47,967 nt of DNA from a virus (IMGVR_UViG_3300005918_000033:1-47967), one strand, 5' to 3'. Positions 1 through 7,399 are shown, numbered from the stretch's first letter. Notes: generated by a model not told the origin, from the sequence alone. Made by a program: numbers and translations.

Positions 1-83
1 GTATCCCAAGCCAGCTTGACATCAGCGCTGAAAGCCGGAACTGTAAATAGTAAAATTGTCAAAATTAAAAGTAGCTTTTTCAT
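1..83 (-). CDS. Exported protein, N-terminal fragment (runs off left edge)
   Basis: The reverse strand starts at 83 with ATG after a GAGGAA ribosome binding site. It reads a classic signal peptide: two lysines, a hydrophobic LLLILTILLF core and a small-residue PAFSA cleavage region. The mature part begins DVKLAWDT, a start often seen in exported beta-sandwich (fibronectin type III-like) proteins. Only 27 residues lie in the window, so function is open. It is the third consecutive gene of this operon with an N-terminal export signal. Confidence 0.7.
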   Translation of the reverse strand, partial: MKKLLLILTILLFTVPAFSADVKLAWD

Positions 84-120
84 AGTTTCCTCATTTCGTT
101 TAGGTCTGTAATCCCTATCA

Positions 121-402
121 TTACAGGCCTAATTTGGCTTTCTCTGCCCGGCCCGCCTGACCAATGGAATAGATGTTGTCATAGATTGCATTGCCCGCAC
201 TTACGGACCCTGTAAACGTGCCGGTTGTGCCATTTATTGCTGCAGGAGTTGTATCTCCAATTACTACACCATCAATCGTCCCGCCAGTAATTTCTACACT
301 GGTCTGGTCTATTCCATTTTGTACTACTCCATCAAGCCATAGTGTACTACTAAACGCATAAGAAGCAATAAATAGAATAAATAAAACAATAAGCTTTTTC
401 AT
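121..402 (-). CDS. Small exported protein with phage-fibre-like motif
   Basis: 93 residues. The first ~19 form a signal peptide (MKK, a hydrophobic VLFILFIAS core, then AFSS). The mature chain carries GGTIDGVVIGDTTPAA followed by GTFTG, a threonine and glycine-rich motif that recurs in phage tail and structural proteins around trimeric coiled-coil or beta regions. It follows the 155-residue exported protein within 5 bases, so they are probably co-transcribed. A fibre-like segment behind an export signal is odd for a virion protein, which is normally cytoplasmic. It may act at the cell envelope. No enzyme motif is seen. Confidence 0.65.
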   Translation of the reverse strand: MKKLIVLFILFIASYAFSSTLWLDGVVQNGIDQTSVEITGGTIDGVVIGDTTPAAINGTTGTFTGSVSAGNAIYDNIYSIGQAGRAEKAKLGL

Positions 403-406
403 ATCA

Positions 407-874
407 TTACCTCAACTTATAAATAATTTCAAGTCCATAAGTTACTTGACTTCCATTAGTCCAAGCAAAAACTAAACCAGACTTACCATCCAAAATCGCT
501 TCTTCAGGAACATAAGTTTGAAATATATCAGTAGCAGTAGTCATATCTTGAATAAGAAGAACAGTATCATATTCAGCACCTAAATGCGAATCTATTGTAG
601 CAGTAAAATCATTTGCTCCCCCTGCAGCTGACAGATGCAACCTAATAGATACAAGCTCAATAGACGAAACGTTGTTAGTTGGCATAGTCGGCATAGTAGC
701 TGCTATATCACCAATTCCAGTAACATAATACTGCTGAGTAACTTGTATCTGAGGATCACCTTGAATAACTGTAACAGTCCCAGCATTTACAACTCCTCCA
801 GGAACAGTATAAGTAAAAGTAACAAAAGCAAAAAACAAAACTAAAACTACTGACAACCATTTAAACCTTTTCAT
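407..874 (-). CDS. Exported or membrane-anchored protein of unknown function
   Basis: 155 residues. Residues ~6-25 are strongly hydrophobic after a basic MKRFK start, consistent with a signal peptide or N-terminal anchor. The rest is a soluble, Thr/Ala/Val-rich beta-type sequence with TMPTMPT and a C-terminal YGLEIIYKL, resembling small phage decoration or fibre domains in texture only. A GGAGAA ribosome binding site precedes the start. It sits between the 62-residue protein and another exported protein. Family not recognised. Confidence 0.65.
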   Translation of the reverse strand: MKRFKWLSVVLVLFFAFVTFTYTVPGGVVNAGTVTVIQGDPQIQVTQQYYVTGIGDIAATMPTMPTNNVSSIELVSIRLHLSAAGGANDFTATIDSHLGAEYDTVLLIQDMTTATDIFQTYVPEEAILDGKSGLVFAWTNGSQVTYGLEIIYKLR

Positions 875-887
875 TTTAAATTCTCCT

Positions 888-1076
888 TTACCTTAGCGCC
901 ATTCCCATTCTTATAAGACCCCTTATAAGTGTAAGAACACCAAGAGGTGCATCTTCATAAAACCCAAATGAAGCAAATAAGTTAGCAATATTTCCAGGCG
1001 CTGCTGCTCCGTAAGTTGATGTATAAACTCCAAGTGTCGCTATTGCCACTGTGTCTATCCCATTATGAAGACTCAT
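888..1076 (-). CDS. Small conserved structural-operon protein, copy 2 of a duplicated pair
   Basis: 62 residues. Its first ~43 residues closely match the protein at 1538-1732: both share NGIDTVAIA, GVYT, TYG, AP, NIANL and AS, differing mainly in the C-terminal ~20. The gene start overlaps the end of the 160-residue gene by 14 bases, suggesting coupled translation. The C-terminus is hydrophobic and basic (VLTLIRGLIRMGMAL), compatible with membrane contact. Function unknown. Confidence 0.7.
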   Translation of the reverse strand: MSLHNGIDTVAIATLGVYTSTYGAAAPGNIANLFASFGFYEDAPLGVLTLIRGLIRMGMALR

Positions 1077-1545
1077 TTACTTTCCTTTTCCGTCGAGCTT
1101 TCAGCCAACGCCAGGTTCCAGGCGACAGCCAAACCAAAGGGGCCGGCAACATCTTCCTGGTCATTTCAAAGACAACCTCTTCCATGACTTCAATTTTTGC
1201 TCCGGCAATGGTTTTAAACATTTCAAACTGTAGTTGCTGTTTATTAAATCGATCACATTTTTGAGCAACGTAATGCACCATCTCATTACCCTTTGAACCG
1301 TAAGAACCATCACCTGGAAAAGATAGCCCTTGTTTCATTTCCATTAACGTGCTGATCAACCCGGCCCCGGCCATCTCGGGGGAAAACTTCTTTTTGTTAA
1401 TGAGCCAGTCAAGAATCGTTCCGGAACTTCGCTCGATCTTTCTGCTCTCTGTCCCACCGTCTTTGTAGGGTTCCAACTGAACTTCAATGTCATACCCCTC
1501 TTTTATCTTGGCATAAATTTCTTTCAGCGTTAGCTTTTTAGCCAT
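1063..1545 (-). CDS. Hypothetical protein, 160 aa, between two paralogous small genes
   Basis: Charged, mostly helical protein starting MAKKLTLKEIYAKIKEG, with a very basic C-terminus (WRWLKARRKRK). A middle stretch (AGAGLISTLMEMKQGLSF, ~residues 60-77) is moderately hydrophobic, and a second short hydrophobic patch (LPAPLVWLSPGTW) lies near the end, so membrane association is possible. It overlaps the upstream 64-residue gene by 8 bases and the downstream 62-residue gene by 14. No recognised family. A lysis or structural role cannot be told from sequence. Confidence 0.7.
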   Translation of the reverse strand: MAKKLTLKEIYAKIKEGYDIEVQLEPYKDGGTESRKIERSSGTILDWLINKKKFSPEMAGAGLISTLMEMKQGLSFPGDGSYGSKGNEMVHYVAQKCDRFNKQQLQFEMFKTIAGAKIEVMEEVVFEMTRKMLPAPLVWLSPGTWRWLKARRKRKVNESS

Positions 1546-1732
1546 TTCTTAGTCTCCTATAATACTGCATTACTATATTGATAATTTTAATCGTTACATT
1601 CGGCGCATTTTCGAGATAGCCCATACTTGCGTAAAGATTAGCAATATTGGCAGGGGCCATACTCCCATACGTTTCTGTGTAAACACCGTGAGATGCAATC
1701 GCAACCGTATCTATTCCGTTTCGTAAAGCCAC
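1538..1732 (-). CDS. Small conserved structural-operon protein, copy 1 of a duplicated pair
   Basis: 64 residues, paralogous to the 62-residue protein two genes downstream (shared NGIDTVAIA, GVYT, TYG, AP, NIANLYAS and AP positions). The C-terminal 20 residues diverge and are basic (YYRRLRNG). It follows the 470-residue fibre-like protein by 9 bases. The conserved N-terminal 40 residues and variable tail suggest a shared binding partner with different outputs. Function unknown. Confidence 0.7.
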   Translation of the reverse strand: MALRNGIDTVAIASHGVYTETYGSMAPANIANLYASMGYLENAPNVTIKIINIVMQYYRRLRNG

Positions 1733-1741
1733 TCTGCCTCC

Positions 1742-3154
1742 TTACGCCCAGGTCGCTGCAATCCGTACCGTTGTGGTATCGTTGTCTGTGACCGCGCCTG
1801 ACATTATATCTGCACCGTCTGCCTCATTTCTCAAGGCAACAACTCCGTCTGCATCTGTGATATTCATTTTGTTCATTAAGAAGCGGTATATTTGCGCCAT
1901 CATTGTCTCGAATGAATGCGTTTGCCCGGTCAGCGCTTCGGTGGCATCCCATATCTCCGCTGCGGTTGGGACGGCAGCAATTGCTACTCCTTGAGCTTCC
2001 ATCGAATCGGTAGTGGCTTTATAAAGCGTTGCATCCGCGCTTGTACTCATTAAATGGCCCATCACCGTTTTAGCAACTACAAAACTTTCAAGATCACCAT
2101 CAGCATCTACACCCGTGGTTACTTTCAGAAGATGATCAAGATTAAACTCTTCAAGTATTTTTTTACAGGCAAGAGCGATATGATTTGTACCGTGTGCTGT
2201 GGTTCCGACATCAGCGGCGAAGGTTGCATTATTTATCGCAGCATCTTCAATAGAAGTCTCTGTGATAAAGTCCGCTGGTAAAGTTCCTGAAACCGCCCCG
2301 GCATTTATACCGGCAGTTAATGTAACCGCTCCGGTATGAGTTGTGGTTCCAGTCACGAGAAGATTCTGTGTCACCGTAGCATCGGTATCAATCAACAGAC
2401 TATTTGCACTCAATGCTCCGACAATATCAAAGCCAGCACCATAAGAAACCGCCCCGGTAAGGGTAGTAACTCCGGTGTGGGTCGTGGTTCCTGTTACGAG
2501 AAGATCCCCAGATATCGTAGCGTTTGCATCCACAAGAACACTCCCAGCGTCAAGGGCGTTTGTAATCGAAAGTGCTTGAATAACAAAATCGGCATCCTCG
2601 TCTACTGACGCGGGAGTAATAACATCATTCCCTATGGAGGATACTGCACACCCCGCTGCACCTGTTATCTCTGTAGCCGTCAAAGCACCAGCTGCAAAAT
2701 GTTCATTTGCAAGGGCGTTGTCTGCAATCTTGGCAGAAGTTATTGCATCGGCGTTAATAGCTGTTGCCGTAATAGCATTAGCATCAATCGCCTTAACCTG
2801 AACGTCCAGGTAATCCGTGGCTGCAACTGCGAAAAGACTGTCATAAACGTTAGCATTCACGACCATGAACTCTGCCCATACAGGCAAACACGCGCTTGCG
2901 TCACTCACAAAAAAGGTTAGCCGTCCTTCCTCTGAGGGAAACCCGTCAGTAATCACAAGTGTATACATACCGTGGGCTTTATGCGTGAATGTGAGCGCAG
3001 AAGCGTCCTGGAATGTAGTTCCGTCATGCTTCATAATTTCTGCGCTGTCAGCAGTACCCAGCGCAATGTCTGTAACCGGCGTTACACCATCGTCCTTATC
3101 TAAAAATGGGCCAACTAAGACTGTCGCCGCTGTGTCTGCCTTTAAATATTGCAT
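1742..3154 (-). CDS. Fibre-like virion protein with internal repeats
   Basis: 470 residues, rich in Ala, Thr, Asp and Gly and nearly free of basic residues, as in phage fibre shafts. The N-terminal ~95 residues form a compact beta-rich head (GPFLDKDDG, AHGMYTLVITDGF, GRLTFFVSD). Residues ~115-165 hold repeated Ala-Ile-Asn/Asp-Ala heptad-like units (AITATAINADAITSAKIAD), then two copies of a unit ending LLVTGTTTHTG spaced ~65 residues apart. The C-terminal ~110 residues include an aromatic helical segment (FETMMAQIYRFLMNKM). It lies in the GC-rich cassette with the 499-residue protein. Probably a side fibre or decoration protein; receptor not predictable. Confidence 0.75.
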   Translation of the reverse strand: MQYLKADTAATVLVGPFLDKDDGVTPVTDIALGTADSAEIMKHDGTTFQDASALTFTHKAHGMYTLVITDGFPSEEGRLTFFVSDASACLPVWAEFMVVNANVYDSLFAVAATDYLDVQVKAIDANAITATAINADAITSAKIADNALANEHFAAGALTATEITGAAGCAVSSIGNDVITPASVDEDADFVIQALSITNALDAGSVLVDANATISGDLLVTGTTTHTGVTTLTGAVSYGAGFDIVGALSANSLLIDTDATVTQNLLVTGTTTHTGAVTLTAGINAGAVSGTLPADFITETSIEDAAINNATFAADVGTTAHGTNHIALACKKILEEFNLDHLLKVTTGVDADGDLESFVVAKTVMGHLMSTSADATLYKATTDSMEAQGVAIAAVPTAAEIWDATEALTGQTHSFETMMAQIYRFLMNKMNITDADGVVALRNEADGADIMSGAVTDNDTTTVRIAATWA

Positions 3155-3165
3155 TTAATTTCTCC

Positions 3166-4665
3166 TTATATTCTCATTTGTCTATAATGGTGCATTGCTA
3201 ATGGTGGCACTGTAACCCCACCAACTGTATACTCAATATCTAGGGTGGGAGGGTAATCATCCCAATCATCAACATTGATTCTGATATGACTTCCATTAGT
3301 TGTTGATCCTTGTGCTTTGAGCGCAAAACGCATATTATCGTTAGTACTATATCCGCTCAAATTAACAATATCCTGCACACAGTCAGTGATATCTAGCTCA
3401 TATTCTGTCCCGTCAACCCAATCGCCTGAAGCGTCGATTGTAACAGTATCACCAGCGCTTGAGTCTGTAAAGCCACTGGTGGGACGTGATGACGAACCCC
3501 ACGCGCCAGAGTAATTGGCTCCGATATCTCCATAGCATATAAAAATTACAGTGGTTTCGGTTGTTGACCCCGCTTCGACGGTTAGTGTCGCATCAGTGAT
3601 CGTATCCCCCTGTGCTATGTCCGGGATCGTTTGGAAACGAATACCAGCATGCTCAAAATTGCTGTCGTCGTAATCTCCGATATAGGCACCCCAATCGTCA
3701 TGCCAGTCACCCCAATCTTCCACACCTCCATCTGCGTCGTTAGTAACCGTCTCCTGTGTTATCGATGGATCGAAAACTAAATCACCAGTGGGCAGATTGT
3801 TGATATCGGCGACCTTGGCACCAACGAGCAAATAATGATTGGTCCCATCAAACCAGAATCTTTTTTTCAGAGGTATTTTTACAGCATCTTTGCCGGAGCC
3901 AACTGATACATAATCTATCGGCAGAAAAGCAAGCAAGCGGTCTGCTGCATCTTGCAGCTCTACCGAGCCATCAGCACCAAAATCACTGCTATCGGATTGC
4001 TCTATACTGTCTTTTACGATTTTGGGAATCTCCGACCAATCCAATTTAAAAACGAAACCAAAATATGTTTCAGGTACGGATGTTTCGGGCGGGCGGTTGG
4101 CTGCAATCCACTCCCTCGCGGATTGGTTTAAAACAACATCTTCTTTGAGACCATCACCGTTAACACGCCATCTTACACTGCATTCACCTCCCCCGGGGGT
4201 TGACCAAAGGTTGCGCCATTCTGCCTGTGATCCAATGTTAACTGGATCGGCATTGGGTCCGATAGTTATTGATTGTGTTGACCGGGATAGATTAGCTCTA
4301 TCATAGTCAGGTGCACCGCCAATGTCTTGCCAATCGCGTGTAGGGTAATGCAAATAACCGATACGGTGCAGTCTAAATTGAAACCAATTTTGCCCTTTTC
4401 TACCACCGAATCCTACCCAACCATCCGATTTATTAACGGGTTGCCCAACTGCAAAATGCCAACCGTTTGATGTGATTCTCCAACCATCAAAAACAGGGTT
4501 GCTAACCCTAACCGGATCGCAATTGATTTCGGCGTCATGCACACCGGAGCCGAGCACTGATTCATAATGCAAACGTGCCAGGGATATAGAGGCGCGTTTA
4601 ATACCAGCATCAACGTACACCCGTCCCGAGTATGTGCGTTTTGCTATGTTTTCAACAAATGCCAT
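3166..4665 (-). CDS. Large virion or surface protein with C-terminal jelly-roll (DNRLRE-like) domain
   Basis: 499 residues. The first ~200 residues hold aromatic, glycine-rich stretches (GFGGRKGQNWFQFRLHRIG) of unknown fold. A middle linker follows. The last ~200 residues look like a DNRLRE-type jelly roll: GDTITDATLTVEA early, a central WVDGTEYELDIT and a terminal IRINVDDWDDYPPTLDIEY strand pattern. Such domains occur in secreted adhesins and some phage tail proteins. The gene is 11 bases from the 470-residue fibre-like gene and shares its high GC. It may be a host-range module. No enzymatic residues are recognised. Confidence 0.7.
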   Translation of the reverse strand: MAFVENIAKRTYSGRVYVDAGIKRASISLARLHYESVLGSGVHDAEINCDPVRVSNPVFDGWRITSNGWHFAVGQPVNKSDGWVGFGGRKGQNWFQFRLHRIGYLHYPTRDWQDIGGAPDYDRANLSRSTQSITIGPNADPVNIGSQAEWRNLWSTPGGGECSVRWRVNGDGLKEDVVLNQSAREWIAANRPPETSVPETYFGFVFKLDWSEIPKIVKDSIEQSDSSDFGADGSVELQDAADRLLAFLPIDYVSVGSGKDAVKIPLKKRFWFDGTNHYLLVGAKVADINNLPTGDLVFDPSITQETVTNDADGGVEDWGDWHDDWGAYIGDYDDSNFEHAGIRFQTIPDIAQGDTITDATLTVEAGSTTETTVIFICYGDIGANYSGAWGSSSRPTSGFTDSSAGDTVTIDASGDWVDGTEYELDITDCVQDIVNLSGYSTNDNMRFALKAQGSTTNGSHIRINVDDWDDYPPTLDIEYTVGGVTVPPLAMHHYRQMRI

Positions 4666-4700
4666 TTATAATCTCCTTTTACGTCCGCCTAAACCCAACA

Positions 4701-5030
4701 TTATGCTAATGTAAGTTTAGCATCTATAATAACTTCATGCCCCACACTTAAAACACATTCCGAAAACTTAATATAAAGATCTAGCGCTTTAGCACCAAAC
4801 GGAAAAGCAGGATTAAAATACTTAATCATTGGCCCTCCATCTGTAGACAGCATACTTGTAACTTTTGAGCCTGTATCTGCGTCCAAACGAAAGATGATTT
4901 TATCACCCACTGCTCCAGGAAGAAATTCAATAGATGCTACGTACAATACTCCCGGCCCTGGAAAGTGCCAATCTTCATCTATTACAGATAAATTAATAAT
5001 TCCGTTATTTATTGTATATACTGCTGCCAT
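4701..5030 (-). CDS. Small phage structural-type protein
   Basis: 109 residues, beta-rich (VLYVASIEFLPGAVGDKIIFRLD, VGHEVIIDAKLTLA), with the short, neutral, all-beta character of phage decoration or fibre-adaptor proteins. It is preceded by a GAGGTTATT leader and by the unusual interlocked inverted repeats at 5093-5240. It is the first gene of the structural string after the HNH gene. No specific family assigned. Confidence 0.65.
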   Translation of the reverse strand: MAAVYTINNGIINLSVIDEDWHFPGPGVLYVASIEFLPGAVGDKIIFRLDADTGSKVTSMLSTDGGPMIKYFNPAFPFGAKALDLYIKFSECVLSVGHEVIIDAKLTLA

Positions 5031-5092
5031 AATAACCTCAACTTATAAATTGTTTATTGTATCTTCGATGTGGTATATGCTCGTGGCATCAT

Positions 5093-5240
5093 GCGGGGTT
5101 GAGTACCAAGAAACAAGACTGGAGGCCACCGGCGTGAAACACTGAGTACAAGTTAGTGATACCTAGAAAGCTTGTTTCTTGCCGAGACATCACAACCCCG
5201 CAGAAGGACGTTCCTCGGATTTTTCTTCCTAGGTATCACT
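5093..5240 (-). other. Interlocked inverted repeats; potential RNA pseudoknot
   Basis: Three perfect arm pairs: 5093-5101 with 5193-5201 (9 bp), 5107-5117 with 5171-5181 (11 bp), and 5155-5166 with 5229-5240 (12 bp). The third pair interlocks with the first two instead of nesting: one arm lies inside their loop and the other outside. On the minus-strand transcript this gives H-type pseudoknot topology covering the last ~30 codons of the HNH gene and ~60 bases of its 3' region. Perfect arms inside coding sequence suggest a selected structure. Function unknown. Confidence 0.6.
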
Positions 5241-5710
5241 TGTTTTGTTTTATAGAGTATTTGTTTAATTAGTAAAGGTAAGTCTGTATTATCTGGCCAC
5301 GGATTAGCTAAGAACCACCGCCAAATAATTACCCGAACTCTGTTAGTAAAGGCAAGTTTGTATTCTAAGCTAGTCCCGGCAACTACAGCTGTATGCCTAT
5401 TTAATAAGGTAATTTTATCATGGCAGGTTTTGCAAAGAAATACAGTAATTGGTGGGGTGTAAGTGATATGGTGTACTTGAAGATGGAAGGCTCTGTTACA
5501 ATTTATACAGTTGTTTTTGAAATCATGTCTCCACGGGCCGGCCAGTCTTTCAGTCCTGGATTTTTTGTTTTCAGGTTTAGTCTTAGGAAGCTTCTTTCCA
5601 ATCGACTTTGTTAACAAGTCCATAAAGGTGACTTTATTGCCAGAAACGTCAAATAATGACTTTGTCAGCTTACTTCCTTTTTCAAACTTAGGATGAGAAA
5701 TCATTATCAT
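5153..5710 (-). CDS. HNH-type endonuclease-like protein
   Basis: I choose the ATG at 5710 (alternative 5704), because GGAG lies just upstream and it overlaps the preceding gene only slightly; the open frame extends further but would lie within that gene. About 185 residues. The centre has CINC, then HHITY, then LCKTCHDKI, the HNH/zinc-finger layout with two CxxC pairs and the HH catalytic motif. Flanks are basic. HNH proteins next to small-terminase-like genes are common in phages, where they can assist packaging or act as homing nucleases. The last ~30 codons form half of the interlocked inverted repeats. Confidence 0.7.
   Translation of the reverse strand: MIMISHPKFEKGSKLTKSLFDVSGNKVTFMDLLTKSIGKKLPKTKPENKKSRTERLAGPWRHDFKNNCINCNRAFHLQVHHITYTPPITVFLCKTCHDKITLLNRHTAVVAGTSLEYKLAFTNRVRVIIWRWFLANPWPDNTDLPLLIKQILYKTKQVIPRKKNPRNVLLRGCDVSARNKLSRYH
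5641..5668 (+). repeat. Dispersed palindromic element inside the HNH gene
   Basis: CAGAAAC-GTCAAATAATGAC-TTTGTCAG with core at 5648-5660, antisense to the gene and in its N-terminal part, upstream of the HNH motif. The central bases deviate from the other copies, but both flanks match. Confidence 0.55.
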
Positions 5711-6179
5711 CAATCTCCGCAAGTCGTGTTGAGAAGTCTTTTTCCAGAACTTCTGGCGCTGTTTCGTCAGTAAACTCTGCATCTTCAAAGTCTGTTTCCT
5801 TGTGATCTTTAACAACACCTTCTTGCTTTTCCATATATACCAAGTGCGCAACCAAGCCTTTTATTTCACTGGGTTTGCCTTCGATTACTTGTTCCTTGTC
5901 TTTCAAAATCTTGTAAGACATTACCAAGTCCCGAAGTGAAGCATTTTCTATCTTATCCGGCGTGATTGCTTCAAGGCATCTGGCCTGCAGCTCAGTGAGT
6001 TGGAGGCTTTGGATTTCTCTGTACTGCAGAAGCACTCCTTGCTTTTTACTTAAATCCGCGATTCTAGCCCGAAGCGTGGGCTGGGATATACCGAGTTCAG
6101 TAGCAATTACAGGTATAGTTTCCCCGCGATCCAGCAAATCCAACGCAACTTCCATATCCACGAATTTCTTTCTAGACAA
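5688..6179 (-). CDS. Helix-turn-helix protein, candidate small terminase subunit
   Basis: 163 residues. Residues ~12-42 read as an HTH (VALDLLDRGETIPVIATELG then ISQPTLRARI). The middle has LRDLVMSYKILKDKEQVIEGKPSE, a helical segment of a kind seen in phage small-terminase and related HTH proteins. The C-terminal ~45 residues are acidic. It overlaps the upstream 62-residue gene by 8 bases and is followed by an HNH gene, a familiar packaging-region neighbourhood. No large terminase follows within the window, so the terminase assignment is tentative; a transcriptional regulator is the alternative. Confidence 0.5.
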   Translation of the reverse strand: MSRKKFVDMEVALDLLDRGETIPVIATELGISQPTLRARIADLSKKQGVLLQYREIQSLQLTELQARCLEAITPDKIENASLRDLVMSYKILKDKEQVIEGKPSEIKGLVAHLVYMEKQEGVVKDHKETDFEDAEFTDETAPEVLEKDFSTRLAEIDDNDFSS

Positions 6180-6360
6180 GTCTTTTTTCCTTTAAAAAGT
6201 TTTCAACAAAGCTAAATACCTGCTCTAACGCTTCTTCATGCGTATACAAAGCCTTTTTATTTGCAAGATCTTCAGTTGTATAGCCTTCAAATGAATCTCT
6301 TGTACTTTTGCTTATATCCTTAAATGTCAGAATCTTTTTTAAAACTTCTGTTGCTTTCAT
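6172..6360 (-). CDS. Hypothetical small acidic-helical protein
   Basis: 62 residues, almost entirely helical by composition (MKATEVLKKIL at the start, EEALEQVFSFVENFLKEKR at the end). It overlaps the start of the HTH gene by 8 bases, so the two are probably translationally coupled. No recognised motif. A regulatory or adaptor role is possible but unproven. Confidence 0.6.
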   Translation of the reverse strand: MKATEVLKKILTFKDISKSTRDSFEGYTTEDLANKKALYTHEEALEQVFSFVENFLKEKRLV

Positions 6361-6369
6361 AAAAAACCC

Positions 6370-6624
6370 TTAAACTAAAATTTTACAAGTTGGTTTTTGA
6401 TAAACATTATCGCTGGAGCCTTGGCGTGTACAGTTTCCAGCGGGGCCGGGGCTATATCTTACACAAAGTTCTTCTTTTCCGTTTGCTTCGCAAAAGTAAA
6501 CAACCTGTAGTTTTATAAAGTCTTGCTTAGCTTCTAAGGCTTCAGCTTGCAACTCTTCTAAAGGTATAACTTGCATTGGAGCTAAGCTTCTCTCTAAACC
6601 ATTTGTTAAACTTGCAGTATCCAT
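6370..6624 (-). CDS. Hypothetical protein, first gene of the left minus-strand operon
   Basis: 84 residues with a helical N-terminal half (PLEELQAEALEAKQDFI) and a C-terminal half with three Cys in ~30 residues (ELCVRYSPGPAGNC and TCKI). It is the promoter-proximal gene, ~60 bases downstream of a good sigma70-type promoter on the minus strand. Family not recognised. Confidence 0.6.
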   Translation of the reverse strand: MDTASLTNGLERSLAPMQVIPLEELQAEALEAKQDFIKLQVVYFCEANGKEELCVRYSPGPAGNCTRQGSSDNVYQKPTCKILV

Positions 6625-6685
6625 CTACCTTCTCCCAAACTTGTTTTGTGTGACCTTTTCAAAGTTTACTTTGATTTTATAGTTT

Positions 6686-6714
6686 ACCATATCACGGTAT
6701 TTTCTAGAAGTCAA
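6686..6714 (-). promoter_or_regulatory. Sigma70-type promoter for the left minus-strand operon
   Basis: On the minus strand, TTGACT (6714-6709) and TATGGT (6691-6686) are separated by exactly 17 bases, matching five and four of six consensus positions. The first gene starts at 6624, giving a short leader. Confidence 0.6.
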
Positions 6715-6729
6715 TAACTATTTTCTAGA
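6698..6729. repeat. Paired 11-bp direct repeats around the promoter -35 box
   Basis: TATTTTCTAGA occurs at 6698-6708 and 6719-6729, start to start 21 bp, about two helical turns. Each contains the palindrome TCTAGA. They bracket the -35 box at 6709-6714, an arrangement expected for an operator or activator site. Confidence 0.6.
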
Positions 6730-6959
6730 TATGAAAGATAATTTCGTCAGTATATTTCGCCGGTGGTATGGGTGAAACAAGCCAAGCGCAGCGCGCTTGT
6801 AAGACCTTGGGTCTATTTTGCCCTTTGGGGGAATCTGGGGCTATCTATACAGAATACAAAAGGAAGATGGCCCTCGCACCCCCGCCTGAATCAAATTCAT
6901 TAAATAAGGGATTGGTCATTGATTGACTGACATTCATTGTTTGCAAATGGTTTAGAGGT

Positions 6960-7170
6960 TGAGTCGTGACTCAGTAGATGAACACAAGCCATTTACTGAA
7001 TATGATTCAGTGGAATACAGCCATGCCGCTGAATGATATTCATTAATTAAGTATAGTTCATTATGAATGTCTGACATACAATGAATACAATTCACAGAAA
7101 GAATAGGGTTCATTCCGAACGCTGACATACTTAATGAGTACGGAGTCAGTGAATGAATCTTGGTTCACTG
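6960..7170. repeat. Array of TGAAT/ATTCA palindromes
   Basis: TGAAT-N3-ATTCA occurs three times: 6997-7009, 7030-7042 and 7082-7094. Related palindromes are TGAGTC-gt-GACTCA (6960-6973), TTCAT-t-ATGAA (7057-7067) and AGTGAA...TTCACT (7148-7169). CTGACATAC also occurs twice, near 7071 and 7122. The spacing is irregular (33 and 52 bp). Candidates are initiator iterons or repressor operators. Confidence 0.55.
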
Positions 7171-7333
7171 TTTAGTTCTCCATTCAGTGTTTAGTATGAA
7201 GCACTAAGTATTAAATCTCGGAACGTTTTGTGTGGCGGATTAGCTGCAGATTTGATGGATATTGATCGGTAGATTTGATTGATATACGGGCGTAAAGGTG
7301 AACAAAAAAATCAATTTTACGGGGTTCACGTGA

Positions 7334-7399
7334 CCAAAATCGAACGCATTTGATTTATTGGTATCGTAGTATGCATTTCAAAAATGCGTTCAATTTTGG
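7334..7399. repeat. 18-nt inverted repeat
   Basis: Arms at 7334-7351 and 7382-7399 are complementary except for one position that can form a G-U pair, with a 30-base loop. It lies between the TGAAT palindrome array and the 23-bp direct repeat. Confidence 0.6.

Noticed and set aside
3317-3514. Plus-strand open frames inside the large minus-strand genes (for example here, 38729-38968 and 39514-39933)
   Set aside because: They mirror long coding genes on the other strand, have no ribosome sites and show low-complexity antisense composition.
5093-5240. Hammerhead, HDV-like or group I ribozyme
   Set aside because: The hammerhead core CUGANGA...GAAA is not complete on either strand. HDV-like folds need a P3 hairpin directly before the second P1 strand, and here only four bases separate the arms. 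The group I P3/P7 layout and core are not recognisable.
6997-7094. Arginine-repressor (ARG) boxes
   Set aside because: The arms resemble TGAAT/ATTCA half-sites, but the spacer is three bases instead of four and no arginine gene is nearby.
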